Shown in pieces: positions 25,512-33,711 of a DNA stretch of 64,000 nt. Source of the DNA: BOG-931 sp963781725. Lineage in GTDB: Bacteria > Pseudomonadota > Alphaproteobacteria > Rhizobiales > Xanthobacteraceae. A program made the translations under genes and the position numbers. The stretch's first letter is position 1. Each line of letters opens with the position of its first letter. A model generated the notes under the pieces. It ran no database searches and was not told where the DNA came from. It saw nothing but the letters and a program-made list of their open reading frames with translations. The stretch spans positions 496,001 to 560,000 of the forward strand of contig CAWAGV010000002.1 of the NCBI GenBank assembly GCA_963781725.1. The letters run 5' to 3'.

Positions 25512-26402
25512 CTACTCGCGCTGCCGGGTGTATTCGCTGGTCGGCGGCGGGCCCCACATGTCGTTCGGCGGCGCGTCCCAGACCTTCGGCACCTGCGGAT
25601 GATCGCGGTGCCAGGGCCGCGGCTCGAAATAGCCGAGCTTCTCATCGAGCATTTTGTCGAGTTCGGTGAACATCTCGATGATCTGGTCGTCCGGATTGCG
25701 GTGATAGGTATAGATGTTATGGCCGGGACCGTGGCGGCCCGGACCCCAGATGATCGGGATCTGCTTGCTGCCGAAGAAATCGCAAGCCGACTGGACCTGC
25801 GCCCAATCCTTCAGCTCGAAGGCGACGTGGTGCATTTGGGTGCGCTTGCCGCGCACGAAGTTGATGGTGTGATGGTCCGGGCCGCAGCGCATGAACACGA
25901 ACCAGTCCTGAATCCAGTCCGAGACGCGGAAGCCGAGCACCTTGCCGTAGAAGTCGGCGAATTGCTTCGGCTCGGAGACGCAGAACGCCAGGTGGCCGAG
26001 CTTGATCGGGCCGACGCCGGCGACCGACTTTGGCTTGCTGATCGGCGTTTGCGCGGCGAACAGTTCGCAGACCGTGCCCTTGGGGTCCTCGAACGACAGC
26101 ATCTGCGCAATGCCGGGGACGGCATCGTTGCGCGCCTGGCAGCTTACACCTTCCGCCTCGACGCCCTTGCGGATGTCGGAGAATTCGGTGTCGCGCGCCA
26201 CCTGGAAGGCGAGCCGCGCGCAGCGGGCCTGCGACCCCTGCTCCAGCGTGACGACAAGATCACCATGCTTGGTGGCGAGATAGGCGCGGCCGTTGTGCCG
26301 TTCCGCCAGCGACAAACCGGCGATCTCGGTGAAATAGGCGATCTGGCGCTCGATATCGGGCGTCTCGAAGGTGACGTGGCTGAACCGTCGGGCATTGATC
26401 AT
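25512..26402 (-). CDS. Two-domain VOC (glyoxalase / extradiol-dioxygenase-like) protein
   Basis: 296 residues with two VOC domains, the arrangement of type-I extradiol dioxygenases. N-terminal domain: FSHVTFETPDIERQIAYFTEIAGLSL. C-terminal domain: KLGHLAFCVSEPKQFADFYGKVLGFRVSD, TQMHHVAFELKDWAQV and DDQIIEMFTELD. His in LGHLAF, His in MHHVAF and Glu in IIEMF would form the metal triad. Start 26402 with GGGA upstream. Likely ring or C-C bond cleavage of a catecholic or related compound, as inferred from fold and neighbours. Confidence 0.82.
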   Translation of the reverse strand: MINARRFSHVTFETPDIERQIAYFTEIAGLSLAERHNGRAYLATKHGDLVVTLEQGSQARCARLAFQVARDTEFSDIRKGVEAEGVSCQARNDAVPGIAQMLSFEDPKGTVCELFAAQTPISKPKSVAGVGPIKLGHLAFCVSEPKQFADFYGKVLGFRVSDWIQDWFVFMRCGPDHHTINFVRGKRTQMHHVAFELKDWAQVQSACDFFGSKQIPIIWGPGRHGPGHNIYTYHRNPDDQIIEMFTELDKMLDEKLGYFEPRPWHRDHPQVPKVWDAPPNDMWGPPPTSEYTRQRE

Positions 26403-26464
26403 GGCGCTATTCCCAATCCTGCACTCGCCGCAAAACGTACAGCCCGCGGCGCACGGAATCAAAG

Positions 26465-26764
26465 CTACTTTTGCTCGATACGGCGCACTGCGGCCTCGAT
26501 CTCGTCGCCGGTCAGCCGCCAGTCATTGTCGAGATTGGCGACGACCTCTTGCATGAACGGTTCGGACAGCCGGATCGCCCTGTCGTTGTCGCCGAGGCAA
26601 TCCACCAGGATCGCCAGCGCCAGTTGCTGCGGGCTTTCGCCTTCATAGGTCCATTCGAAACCGAACCCGGTGAAGCGCTTGACCTCGTAGTGTTCGGGCA
26701 GCGGCGTACCGTCCACCGTGACAACCAGACCGTCGATGGTGCGTCTGCCTTCGTAAATCTTCAT
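26465..26764 (-). CDS. Conserved hypothetical protein (DUF6166-like)
   Basis: A 99-residue soluble protein beginning MKIYEGRRTIDGLVVTVDG and containing FGFEWTYEGESPQQLALAILVDCLGDNDRAIRLSEPFMQEVVANLDNDWRLT. I associate this with a widespread small domain (DUF6166) of unknown role that begins KxYxGRRxxDG. It lies eight bases from the MmgE/PrpD gene, so it is probably co-transcribed. Confidence 0.7.
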   Translation of the reverse strand: MKIYEGRRTIDGLVVTVDGTPLPEHYEVKRFTGFGFEWTYEGESPQQLALAILVDCLGDNDRAIRLSEPFMQEVVANLDNDWRLTGDEIEAAVRRIEQK

Positions 26765-26772
26765 GACACGCC

Positions 26773-28119
26773 TTATCCGCGTGGCACGGTCAGCGCGGCG
26801 AGCCCGGCGATATCGCCGCTATCGTCGAGCCGCCAGATCGCGTCGATCAGCGGCGCGACATCGTGGCCCGGATTCCAGCCGGCCGCGGCGTCGCGCAGCT
26901 TGTCTTCGAGATCCCTGTCGCTCATCGGGTTGCCGTCGCTGCCGCGCGCCGCATGCTGCACGAGATAATGGATTTCGCCGCTCGCGGACGTGATCTCAAC
27001 CTTCGCCGCGATGGTCGAAATTTGTTCGTCGCGCAAAACTTTGACGTTTTCGCGCAAGACCTGCACCGCCGGCTCGCTAACGCAATCGTCGGTGAACTGC
27101 TTGAGCCCTGCCTTGCCGGTGACCAGCGCTGCGGCGATGGCATGTTGCATACTGACCTGCGACTCGCGGCCACGCGTGATGTTCGGCCGGTCGGCGCGGA
27201 CAGCCATCAGCGGGTTACCGGTGACCACGACTTTTTCGACTGCCTCGTTTGGATGATCGCGCCGCCAGTCCAGGACGCAATCGAGCGCCGGATGCAGCAC
27301 AAAACCGCACGGATACGGCTTGTACGAGGTCGGCATGATTTCCCAATGCGCGCCAAGCCCGTCGGTCAACACAGCGAGGTTCGGCGTCTCGGCAAGCGCA
27401 TGGTAATAACCCTGCTTGCCGTTGAGCGGCTCGGCTGGGCCTTCGAAATTATCTTTCGCCAGCAGTGCAGCCAAAAGACCGTTGCGCGCCGCATTGCCGA
27501 CGCCGACGCTCTTGGCCGGCGTGCCGAGACATTCGCACAGGCCGGCGGCTTCCGTCGCCGCGATGCCGAGCGCCGACACCATCTGCGCCGGATCGAGCGC
27601 TAATAGCTTGCCGCTGCCGGCCGCGGCGCCGAACACGCCGCAGGTCGCCGTGATGTGCCAGCCGCGATTGTAGTGGCTCGGCGATATCGCCAGGCCGACC
27701 CGGCATTCGACCTCCTGGCCGAGCACGAAAGCCAGCAGCAGGTCGCGGCCGGTCACGCGCTGCAATTCACCGAACGCAAGCAGCGGCGGCGCCAGCGGCG
27801 CGGTCGGGTGGATCGCCGTCGGCACGTGGGTGTCGCAGAAGTCGAGAACATTGGAGCCCGCGGCGTTGATGAAGGCGGCGTTGAGCGCATCGATCCGCTC
27901 GCGCCGGCCGACAATCGTCGCCTGCTTGCCGCCGGAGAACATCGCCAGCGTCCGCAGCGCCGTTTCGATCGTCTCGTTGCGGCAGCCGGTCAGCGCCACC
28001 GCAAAGAAATTCATCAGCGAGCGCTTGGCTTGATGCGCCGCCTCCGCCGGCAGATCCTGCCAGCGGGTTTCGGCGACGAATTTTGCCAGCGTTGCGGTTA
28101 CGGCGATCTCGTCCGGCAC
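26773..28119 (-). CDS. MmgE/PrpD family protein (2-methylcitrate-dehydratase-like)
   Basis: 448 residues of the MmgE/PrpD fold, whose members include 2-methylcitrate dehydratase and cis-aconitate decarboxylase-like enzymes. Seen: FINAAGSNVLDFCDTHVPTAIHPTAPLAPPLLA near 87 with the conserved Asp/His, WHITATCGVFGAAAGSGKLLALD near 150, and YKPYPCGFVLHPALDC near 265. GTG start at 28119 with GAGG upstream. No prpB, prpC or acn partners here, so the substrate is probably a different hydroxy-polycarboxylic acid. Confidence 0.88.
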   Translation of the reverse strand: MPDEIAVTATLAKFVAETRWQDLPAEAAHQAKRSLMNFFAVALTGCRNETIETALRTLAMFSGGKQATIVGRRERIDALNAAFINAAGSNVLDFCDTHVPTAIHPTAPLAPPLLAFGELQRVTGRDLLLAFVLGQEVECRVGLAISPSHYNRGWHITATCGVFGAAAGSGKLLALDPAQMVSALGIAATEAAGLCECLGTPAKSVGVGNAARNGLLAALLAKDNFEGPAEPLNGKQGYYHALAETPNLAVLTDGLGAHWEIMPTSYKPYPCGFVLHPALDCVLDWRRDHPNEAVEKVVVTGNPLMAVRADRPNITRGRESQVSMQHAIAAALVTGKAGLKQFTDDCVSEPAVQVLRENVKVLRDEQISTIAAKVEITSASGEIHYLVQHAARGSDGNPMSDRDLEDKLRDAAAGWNPGHDVAPLIDAIWRLDDSGDIAGLAALTVPRG

Positions 28120-28143
28120 CGTGCCCTCACCTTGGCTCGTTGG

Positions 28144-29625
28144 TTACGACAGCTTCGGCAGCAGTTCGGCGAAGATATCGGGCTTATAGCCGGCCGCGGT
28201 GAACAGATGCGTCCGCGACTCGTCAATCATCGCCTTGAGCTTGGCCATGTCGAGGCCGACGACCTTGCCGCGATACTTGCGCACCCGGCCGCCGACGATG
28301 ACGGTGTCGATGTTGCCGCGATCCGCCGCCTGCACCACGACGCCGAGCGCGTTGTTCGGCGGATAGATGTTGGTGTCGTCGGTGCGGATCACCACTATGT
28401 CGGCCTGCTTGCCCGGCGTCAGCGAACCGACCTTGTCGTCGAGGCCGGCACAATGCGCGCCGCCGAGCGTTGCGCAATGGAGCACGTCGCGGATCATCAG
28501 CGGCTTCGGCGGATTCTGGTCGCCCAGGAACGCGCGGTTCTTGGCGATCGCGCGTTGCAGATAAAACGCGACCCGCATCTCCATGAACATGTCGCCGCTG
28601 TAGGAGGTTTCATTGTCGACGCTGAAGCCCGGCTTGATGCCGTGATCCCAGGCGTGCTGCAGGGCGCACACGCCTTCGCCCAGCGCATATTGCGCATCCG
28701 AGCGCGGACAGACGTCCACGTTGGCGCCACTGTCGACGATGATCTGCCAGGTGCGTTCCGGCAGCGCGCCGCAATGGTTGAAGGTGTTGTCGGAACGCAC
28801 CAGCTTGTCGGCCGCCAGCGGATCGAGTTGCTCGGCCTGCGCCGAACCCTGGAATTCCGTGGTGATGCGAAGCCCGAGCCGGCGCGCCACTTCCCAGTTT
28901 TCCCGGATCGGGCCGGAAAACATCCGCAACGTCACCAGCTGGTCGGTCGAGGAAAAATATTTCTTCTGCAACCGCTCGAGGTCCGCCGGCCACTGATGCG
29001 CCCAGTCGCCGGCGCCGGGCGGACCGGACGCATGAACGGCGCGCACGCCGCTGTCCATCAAGGCTTCCACCGCAGCGTCGGAATGGGCGGCGCTGCGGGA
29101 ATTGTGCGAATTGTCGATGACGCAGGTGATGCCGTAATCGATGCAGCCGACGCCGGTCAGGTAGTTGCCGACATAGTGGTCCTGCGGCCGGTAGAATTTG
29201 GCGAACGACGTATGCGTCGCGTTCATGTAATCCGCCAGCGTCGGCGAATTCGGGTTGATGCTGCGGAGCTGCGCCTCCCAGGAGTGCCGGTGGCAATCGA
29301 CCAGTCCGGGAATGACGATGGCGTTCGACGCATCGATCACCTGCGCCCCCGAGGCGGTGAGCTCCGGCGCGATCGCCGAAATCTTGCTGCCTTCGATCAG
29401 CACGTCGCCTTTCGCCAGGTCGCCGACCTTGGCGTCCATGCTGATGATGGTGCCGCCTTTCAGGAGGATGCGGTGCTTGGCATCGACCGGCGGCTGCTGG
29501 TCGAACCGGCGCACGTCCTGCGCATCGGCCTCACCCGTGAAGCCTCCGGCAGCGGCGGCACCCGCCGCGATGGTGGCGCCGGCCTTCAACGCGTCCCGGC
29601 GTGACATGCGTTTGTCGCTTTTCAT
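28144..29625 (-). CDS. Tat-exported amidohydrolase
   Basis: A 493-residue amidohydrolase-superfamily enzyme of the cytosine-deaminase/TRZ-ATZ type. ATG 29625 follows GGGAGGA. The N-terminus has a twin-arginine signal (MSRRDALKAGATIAAGAAAAGG), implying folded export. Metal ligands: VIPGLVDCHRHSWEA (HxH near 88), His in CVIDNSHNS, His in the FNHCGALPE/DAQYALGEG region, and Asp in the late barrel (FSVDNETSYSGDMFMEMR). C-terminal KADIVVIRTDDTNIYP is typical. It probably deaminates or hydrolyses a heterocycle or amide in the periplasm. Divergent from the molybdenum hydroxylase subunit. Confidence 0.87.
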   Translation of the reverse strand: MKSDKRMSRRDALKAGATIAAGAAAAGGFTGEADAQDVRRFDQQPPVDAKHRILLKGGTIISMDAKVGDLAKGDVLIEGSKISAIAPELTASGAQVIDASNAIVIPGLVDCHRHSWEAQLRSINPNSPTLADYMNATHTSFAKFYRPQDHYVGNYLTGVGCIDYGITCVIDNSHNSRSAAHSDAAVEALMDSGVRAVHASGPPGAGDWAHQWPADLERLQKKYFSSTDQLVTLRMFSGPIRENWEVARRLGLRITTEFQGSAQAEQLDPLAADKLVRSDNTFNHCGALPERTWQIIVDSGANVDVCPRSDAQYALGEGVCALQHAWDHGIKPGFSVDNETSYSGDMFMEMRVAFYLQRAIAKNRAFLGDQNPPKPLMIRDVLHCATLGGAHCAGLDDKVGSLTPGKQADIVVIRTDDTNIYPPNNALGVVVQAADRGNIDTVIVGGRVRKYRGKVVGLDMAKLKAMIDESRTHLFTAAGYKPDIFAELLPKLS

Positions 29626-29776
29626 CGGCAGTCCTCCCGTGTCGGTTTGTTTCAAACCAGTTTGTTTCGTGTCATTTTGTTATAGTGAGCATGCCGGAAA
29701 TCCGGCGGTTCGACTACAATGTTGCCGGGATTGCCGTACCGTGCGGTGCGCATGGACGGGACGTGAGGAAACCTCG

Positions 29777-32122
29777 ATGGAGGGACGCTTGAACAAATTC
29801 GGTATCGGCCAGCCCGTGCCAAGGGTCGAGGACCCCCGCTTCATCACCGGCCGCGGCCGCTTCGTCGATGATATCGATCTGCCGCATCTGGCCCATGGCG
29901 CGGTGGTGATGTCGCCACACGCCCACGCCCGCATCAAGAGCATCGACACGACCAAAGCCAAAGCTGCCGAGGGTGTGCTCGCAGTGCTCACCGGCGCCGA
30001 CGTCAAAGCCGACAAGCTTGGTGGGCTCGCGCCCCCGATGCCGGAAGATATGGGTGGGCCGAAGGGCTACCGTTCGCTGATGGATATTCTCGCCATCGAA
30101 AAAGTGCGCTCGGTCGGCGAGCGCGTTGCCTTCGTCGTCGCCGAAACGCTGTTGCAGGCAAAGAACGCCGCCGAGCTGATCGAAATCGATTACGAGCCCC
30201 TCCCCGCTGTGATCGGCGTCGAAGATGCGGTCAAGCAAGGCGCGCCGGCGATCTGGGAGCAGGCGCCGAACAACATCGCCTTCACCTTGATGATGGGCAA
30301 CAAGGACGGCACCGACGCGGCATTTGCCTCGGCCAAACATGTCGTCACACTGCGGCTCAACAATTCGCGCATCACCGCAAACTCGATCGAGCCGCGCGCC
30401 GCGATCGGCCAGTATCATCCCGACGCCGACAATTACACGCTGCATTCGACCTCGCAGAATCCGCATGGCACCCGCTCCGCGGTCGCCGGCAACGTGCTGC
30501 GGATTCCGGAGACCAAGCTGCGCGTGATATCGCCCGATGTCGGCGGCGGCTTCGGCATGAAACACGGCGGCTATCCGGAAGATGCGCTGGTGGTGTGGGC
30601 ATCGCGCCGCGTCGGCGGCCGTCCGGTGAAATGGGTTGGCACGCGCTCGGAGGCGCTGCTCGGCGACTCGCAAGGCCGCGACCAGGTCGTCACCGGAGAA
30701 CTCGCGCTCGACGACAAAGGCAAAGTGCTCGGCCTGCGCGTCAACGCGCTGCACGCCATGGGCTCGCACGTCTTCGCCGCGTCGATGGTAGTGCCGCTGT
30801 TCGCCATGCGGCTCGCGCCCGGCGTCTATCAGATCCCGGCGGTGCATTGCGTCGGCAAGGCGGTGTTCACCAACACCATCCCGATGGCGCCCTATCGCGG
30901 CGCCGGACGGCCGGAAGCCACCTACCTGATCGAGCAACTGCTCGATCGCGCCGCCAAGGTGATCGGCATCGATCCGGTCGAGATCCGGCGGCGCAATTTC
31001 ATTCCGGCGGCCGCCATGCCGCACAAGCTGCAAACCGGCATCACCTATGACTCGGGTGACTTCGTTCATGTCATGGACGAATGCCTGAAGGTCGCCGACT
31101 GGGACGGCTTCAAGAAACGCGCCGCCAACTCGAAGAAGCACGGCAAGCTGCGCGGCCGCGGCATCGGCTATTTCCTCGAGGAAGCCGCGGTGTTCAACGA
31201 TCGCATGGTGCTGCGTTTCGATCCGAGCGGCATGCTCACCATCCTTGCCGGCACCCACTCCCACGGCCAGGGCCACGCCACCGTCTACGCGCAGATGGTG
31301 ACCGAATGGCTCGGCGTGCCGTTCGAGAACATCCGCTTCGTGCAGGGCGACACCGACGCGGTGCCGATCGGGCGCGGCAGCTATGGCTCGCGCAGCATGC
31401 ACGTCGGCGGCAATGCGCTGAAGAAAGCCGCCGACGGCATCATCGACAAAGCCAAGCCGATGGCGGCGATGATGATGGAAGCCGCCGCGGGTGACATCGA
31501 GTTCAAGGACGGCGCGTTCCGCATCGTTGGCACCGACCGTTCCATGAAGCTGACCGACGTCGCGCGCGGCTTCTACCGCCCGGCGCATCTGCCGGCGCAA
31601 TTCGACGTCGGCCTCGAAGCCTCCGGCACCTTCGCCGCCGAGCCGCCGAATTACCCGAACGGCTGCCACGTCTGCGAGGTCGAGGTCGATCCGGAGACCG
31701 GCCATGTCACGCTCGACCGCTATGCCGCAGTCGATGACGTCGGCAAGATCATGAACCACCTGCTTTGCGAAGGGCAGATCCACGGCGGCGTCGCGCAAGG
31801 CGTCGGCCAGGCGCTGATGGAAGCGATCGTGTTCGACGGCGCCGGCCAGCTCATCACCGGCAGCTTTCAGGACTATGCCATGCCGCGCGCGGACGACTTT
31901 CCCGATCTGGTCTCGGAACTGACCGAGGTGCCGGCCAAGACCAATCCGCTCGGCGTCAAAGGCGCCGGCGAAGCCGGCGCCACCGGCGCACCACCCGCGG
32001 TGATCGGCGCCATCCTCGATGCGCTCAAACCGCTCGGCATCGAGCACATCGACATGCCGGCAACGGCGAGCCGGGTGTGGGCGGCGATCCAGGCGAGCCA
32101 AGCCAAAGCGGCCGCAGAGTGA
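29777..32122 (+). CDS. Molybdopterin-binding large subunit of a CoxL-like (form II) hydroxylase
   Basis: 781 residues of the xanthine-oxidase/CO-dehydrogenase large-subunit family. It starts FGIGQPVPRVEDPRFITGRGRFVDDI at ATG 29777, with GAGGAA upstream. VISPDVGGGFGMKHGGYPEDALVVWAS, APYRGAGRPEATYLIEQLLD (the AYRGAGR form-II active-site type rather than AYxCSFR of true CO dehydrogenase) and THSHGQGHATVYAQMVTEWLG bind the molybdenum cofactor. VKGAGEAGATGAPPAV holds the catalytic Glu. The FAD and iron-sulfur subunits are not in the neighbourhood. Likely hydroxylates an N-heterocycle or aldehyde. Confidence 0.9.
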   Translation: MEGRLNKFGIGQPVPRVEDPRFITGRGRFVDDIDLPHLAHGAVVMSPHAHARIKSIDTTKAKAAEGVLAVLTGADVKADKLGGLAPPMPEDMGGPKGYRSLMDILAIEKVRSVGERVAFVVAETLLQAKNAAELIEIDYEPLPAVIGVEDAVKQGAPAIWEQAPNNIAFTLMMGNKDGTDAAFASAKHVVTLRLNNSRITANSIEPRAAIGQYHPDADNYTLHSTSQNPHGTRSAVAGNVLRIPETKLRVISPDVGGGFGMKHGGYPEDALVVWASRRVGGRPVKWVGTRSEALLGDSQGRDQVVTGELALDDKGKVLGLRVNALHAMGSHVFAASMVVPLFAMRLAPGVYQIPAVHCVGKAVFTNTIPMAPYRGAGRPEATYLIEQLLDRAAKVIGIDPVEIRRRNFIPAAAMPHKLQTGITYDSGDFVHVMDECLKVADWDGFKKRAANSKKHGKLRGRGIGYFLEEAAVFNDRMVLRFDPSGMLTILAGTHSHGQGHATVYAQMVTEWLGVPFENIRFVQGDTDAVPIGRGSYGSRSMHVGGNALKKAADGIIDKAKPMAAMMMEAAAGDIEFKDGAFRIVGTDRSMKLTDVARGFYRPAHLPAQFDVGLEASGTFAAEPPNYPNGCHVCEVEVDPETGHVTLDRYAAVDDVGKIMNHLLCEGQIHGGVAQGVGQALMEAIVFDGAGQLITGSFQDYAMPRADDFPDLVSELTEVPAKTNPLGVKGAGEAGATGAPPAVIGAILDALKPLGIEHIDMPATASRVWAAIQASQAKAAAE

Positions 32123-32142
32123 CAGGCGCGCAAAGTCGACGC

Positions 32143-32934
32143 ATGAGCGAGCCTCCGAACCAGTTTGGCGACGGCGCCGCCTATGAGCGGATGATGGGCC
32201 GCTGGAGCCATCTGGTCGGCGAAAAGTTTCTCGACTGGCTCGATCCGCCAAAAGGCCTGCGCTGGATCGACGTCGGCTGCGGCAACGGCGCTTTCACCGA
32301 AGTGCTGATCGGCCACTGTGCGCCGACGGCAGTCACCGGCATCGACCCGTCGGATGCGCAGATCGCCTACGCCCGCGAACGGCAAAGCGTGAAAATGGCG
32401 CGGTTTCGCGTCGCCCACGCACAGGACCTGCCGTTCGAGGACGACAGCTTCGACGCCGCGGGGATGGCGCTGGTGATCAGCTTTGTCACCGATCCGCAGA
32501 AAGCCGCCAACGAGATGGCGCGCGTCACCAAGCCCGGCGGACCGGTCGCCACTTACATGTGGGACATTCCGGGCGGCGGGCTTCCGGTCAATCCGATTTA
32601 TATGGGCTTGATCGCGATCGGGGCCGGCGATCTGCGTCCCGTCATGGCGCGGCAGTCAAATCGCGATGCCATGGAGCATTACTGGACGCAGGCCGGCATG
32701 AACGACATCGCAACCGACGTCGTTCGCATCACGGTCGCCTACGACGATTTCGATGATTTCTGGAAATCCTGCAATGTGCCGATCGGCCCGTCGGGCAACG
32801 CTGTCGCCAATCTCACACCGGCCAAGCGCGACGAACTGCGCGAGCACTTGCGCGGCAAACTGAAGCCCGCGCCCGACGGCCGCATCGTTTACGAGGCGTT
32901 TTGCAATGCTGTGAAGGGCACCGCGCCAGAGTGA
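32143..32934 (+). CDS. SAM-dependent class I methyltransferase (paralogue A)
   Basis: A 263-residue Rossmann methyltransferase. SAM motif I IDVGCGNGAFTE near residue 42, acidic loop GIDPSD near 66, motif II AHAQDLPFEDDSFDAAGMALVISF, then GGPVATYMWD. ATG 32143 starts 20 bases after the molybdenum subunit, so co-transcription is possible. It is a full-length paralogue (roughly half of residues identical) of the gene at 37.3 kb, including the shared YERMMGRWS start and FDDFW/FDDFC segment. The substrate is unknown; UbiE/MenG-like small-molecule methylation is plausible. Confidence 0.88.
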   Translation: MSEPPNQFGDGAAYERMMGRWSHLVGEKFLDWLDPPKGLRWIDVGCGNGAFTEVLIGHCAPTAVTGIDPSDAQIAYARERQSVKMARFRVAHAQDLPFEDDSFDAAGMALVISFVTDPQKAANEMARVTKPGGPVATYMWDIPGGGLPVNPIYMGLIAIGAGDLRPVMARQSNRDAMEHYWTQAGMNDIATDVVRITVAYDDFDDFWKSCNVPIGPSGNAVANLTPAKRDELREHLRGKLKPAPDGRIVYEAFCNAVKGTAPE

Positions 32935-33026
32935 ACGAAAACTCCGGCGCGCTTTACCGGATACACTACTCGGAGCACGCACCGGACCGCGAGCACAACT
33001 TCCGGGTGATGAAGGCGGCCCGCTCT

Positions 33027-33242
33027 CTAAAGGCCGCGCAGCGCAACCTGCCAAAGTTTGTCGGGGTCGCGCTCGCCCCTCGTCGCCGCGGCAAGAATCC
33101 TATCGACCATCGCGTCACAAGCCGCGCTGGTTCGGCAGCCGCAAAGGCTCGCGCAAGCACGATCGTAGACATCCCCGAGAACTGTCAGGGTGTCAGGATC
33201 GAACGTGGAGTCGGGACGGATGAATTTAAGAACACTGGACAT
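33027..33242 (-). CDS. Small conserved hypothetical protein
   Basis: 71 residues: MSSVLKFIRPDSTFDPDTLTVLGDVYDRAC, then ILAAATRGERDPDKLWQVALRGL. The FDPxTxxVLGDxYDxAC plus AAxxGERDPDxL pattern is one I recall from short Rhizobiales proteins of unknown function. An internal CGCRTSAAC segment adds Cys residues. Helical and soluble. Standalone on the minus strand. Confidence 0.65.
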   Translation of the reverse strand: MSSVLKFIRPDSTFDPDTLTVLGDVYDRACASLCGCRTSAACDAMVDRILAAATRGERDPDKLWQVALRGL

Positions 33243-33359
33243 GGTCGGGGGTTATAAAATTCCAGTATCGACTATAATTCAAGCCGTCGCCCGGACCGAA
33301 TTTGTTCCGGGGATGGGCTGGGCCCCAGGGCATGCGCACGGCACATGCTTGGTAGTAGC

Positions 33360-33389
33360 AAAAAAAGCCCCGGCGCGATTGGCCGGGGC
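33360..33389 (-). terminator. Terminator after the zinc-ribbon gene
   Basis: Minus-strand hairpin GCCCCGGC/GCCGGGGC (33367-33374 with 33382-33389) followed by seven T. It ends the SLOG-membrane/zinc-ribbon unit. Confidence 0.85.
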
Positions 33390-33439
33390 AAGCTGGGGTA
33401 CACGGGGTAAGGGACCCGATGGCACGGGTCCGAAATTAT

Positions 33440-33673
33440 TCAACGCAATGAACGTGAACGTGAAGCGACAGGATTGCGGTTATCCCCACGACGCGGACTG
33501 ACGCGGAAATATTTGAGAACGAACGCGCCCTCTCTCGCCGGCAGCGGACCACCGCAGGTTTTGCAGACAACGGTGTCCTGCTCGGTCGTTTCCGGCCCGG
33601 ATTCTGCGCGAACGACGCGATACCTGGTGTGACAGGCTGGACAATAGACCGGTGACGGCGGAAGGTCCGACAT
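33440..33673 (-). CDS. Small zinc-ribbon protein
   Basis: A 77-residue protein with YCPACHTRYRVV near 10 and VCKTCGGPLPAREG near 36: two CxxC knuckles 26 residues apart, a classic zinc ribbon. The tail FVLKYFRVSPRRGDNRN is basic. It lies 38 bases after the SLOG-membrane gene on the same strand and before a strong terminator, so the two appear to be one unit. Similar short ribbons are common in Bradyrhizobium relatives, so the pairing may be incidental. Confidence 0.75.
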   Translation of the reverse strand: MSDLPPSPVYCPACHTRYRVVRAESGPETTEQDTVVCKTCGGPLPAREGAFVLKYFRVSPRRGDNRNPVASRSRSLR

Positions 33674-33711
33674 GCGCCGGGACTATGCCGAGGCAATGTG
33701 ACAGGACAAAG

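Noticed and set aside
29777..32122. True CO dehydrogenase (CoxL form I)
   Set aside because: The active-site loop is PYRGAGR, not AYxCSFR, and there are no CoxM/CoxS genes nearby.
28144..32122. Complete nicotine/caffeine-type hydroxylase operon
   Set aside because: Only the large molybdenum subunit is present; too few partner genes to name the substrate.
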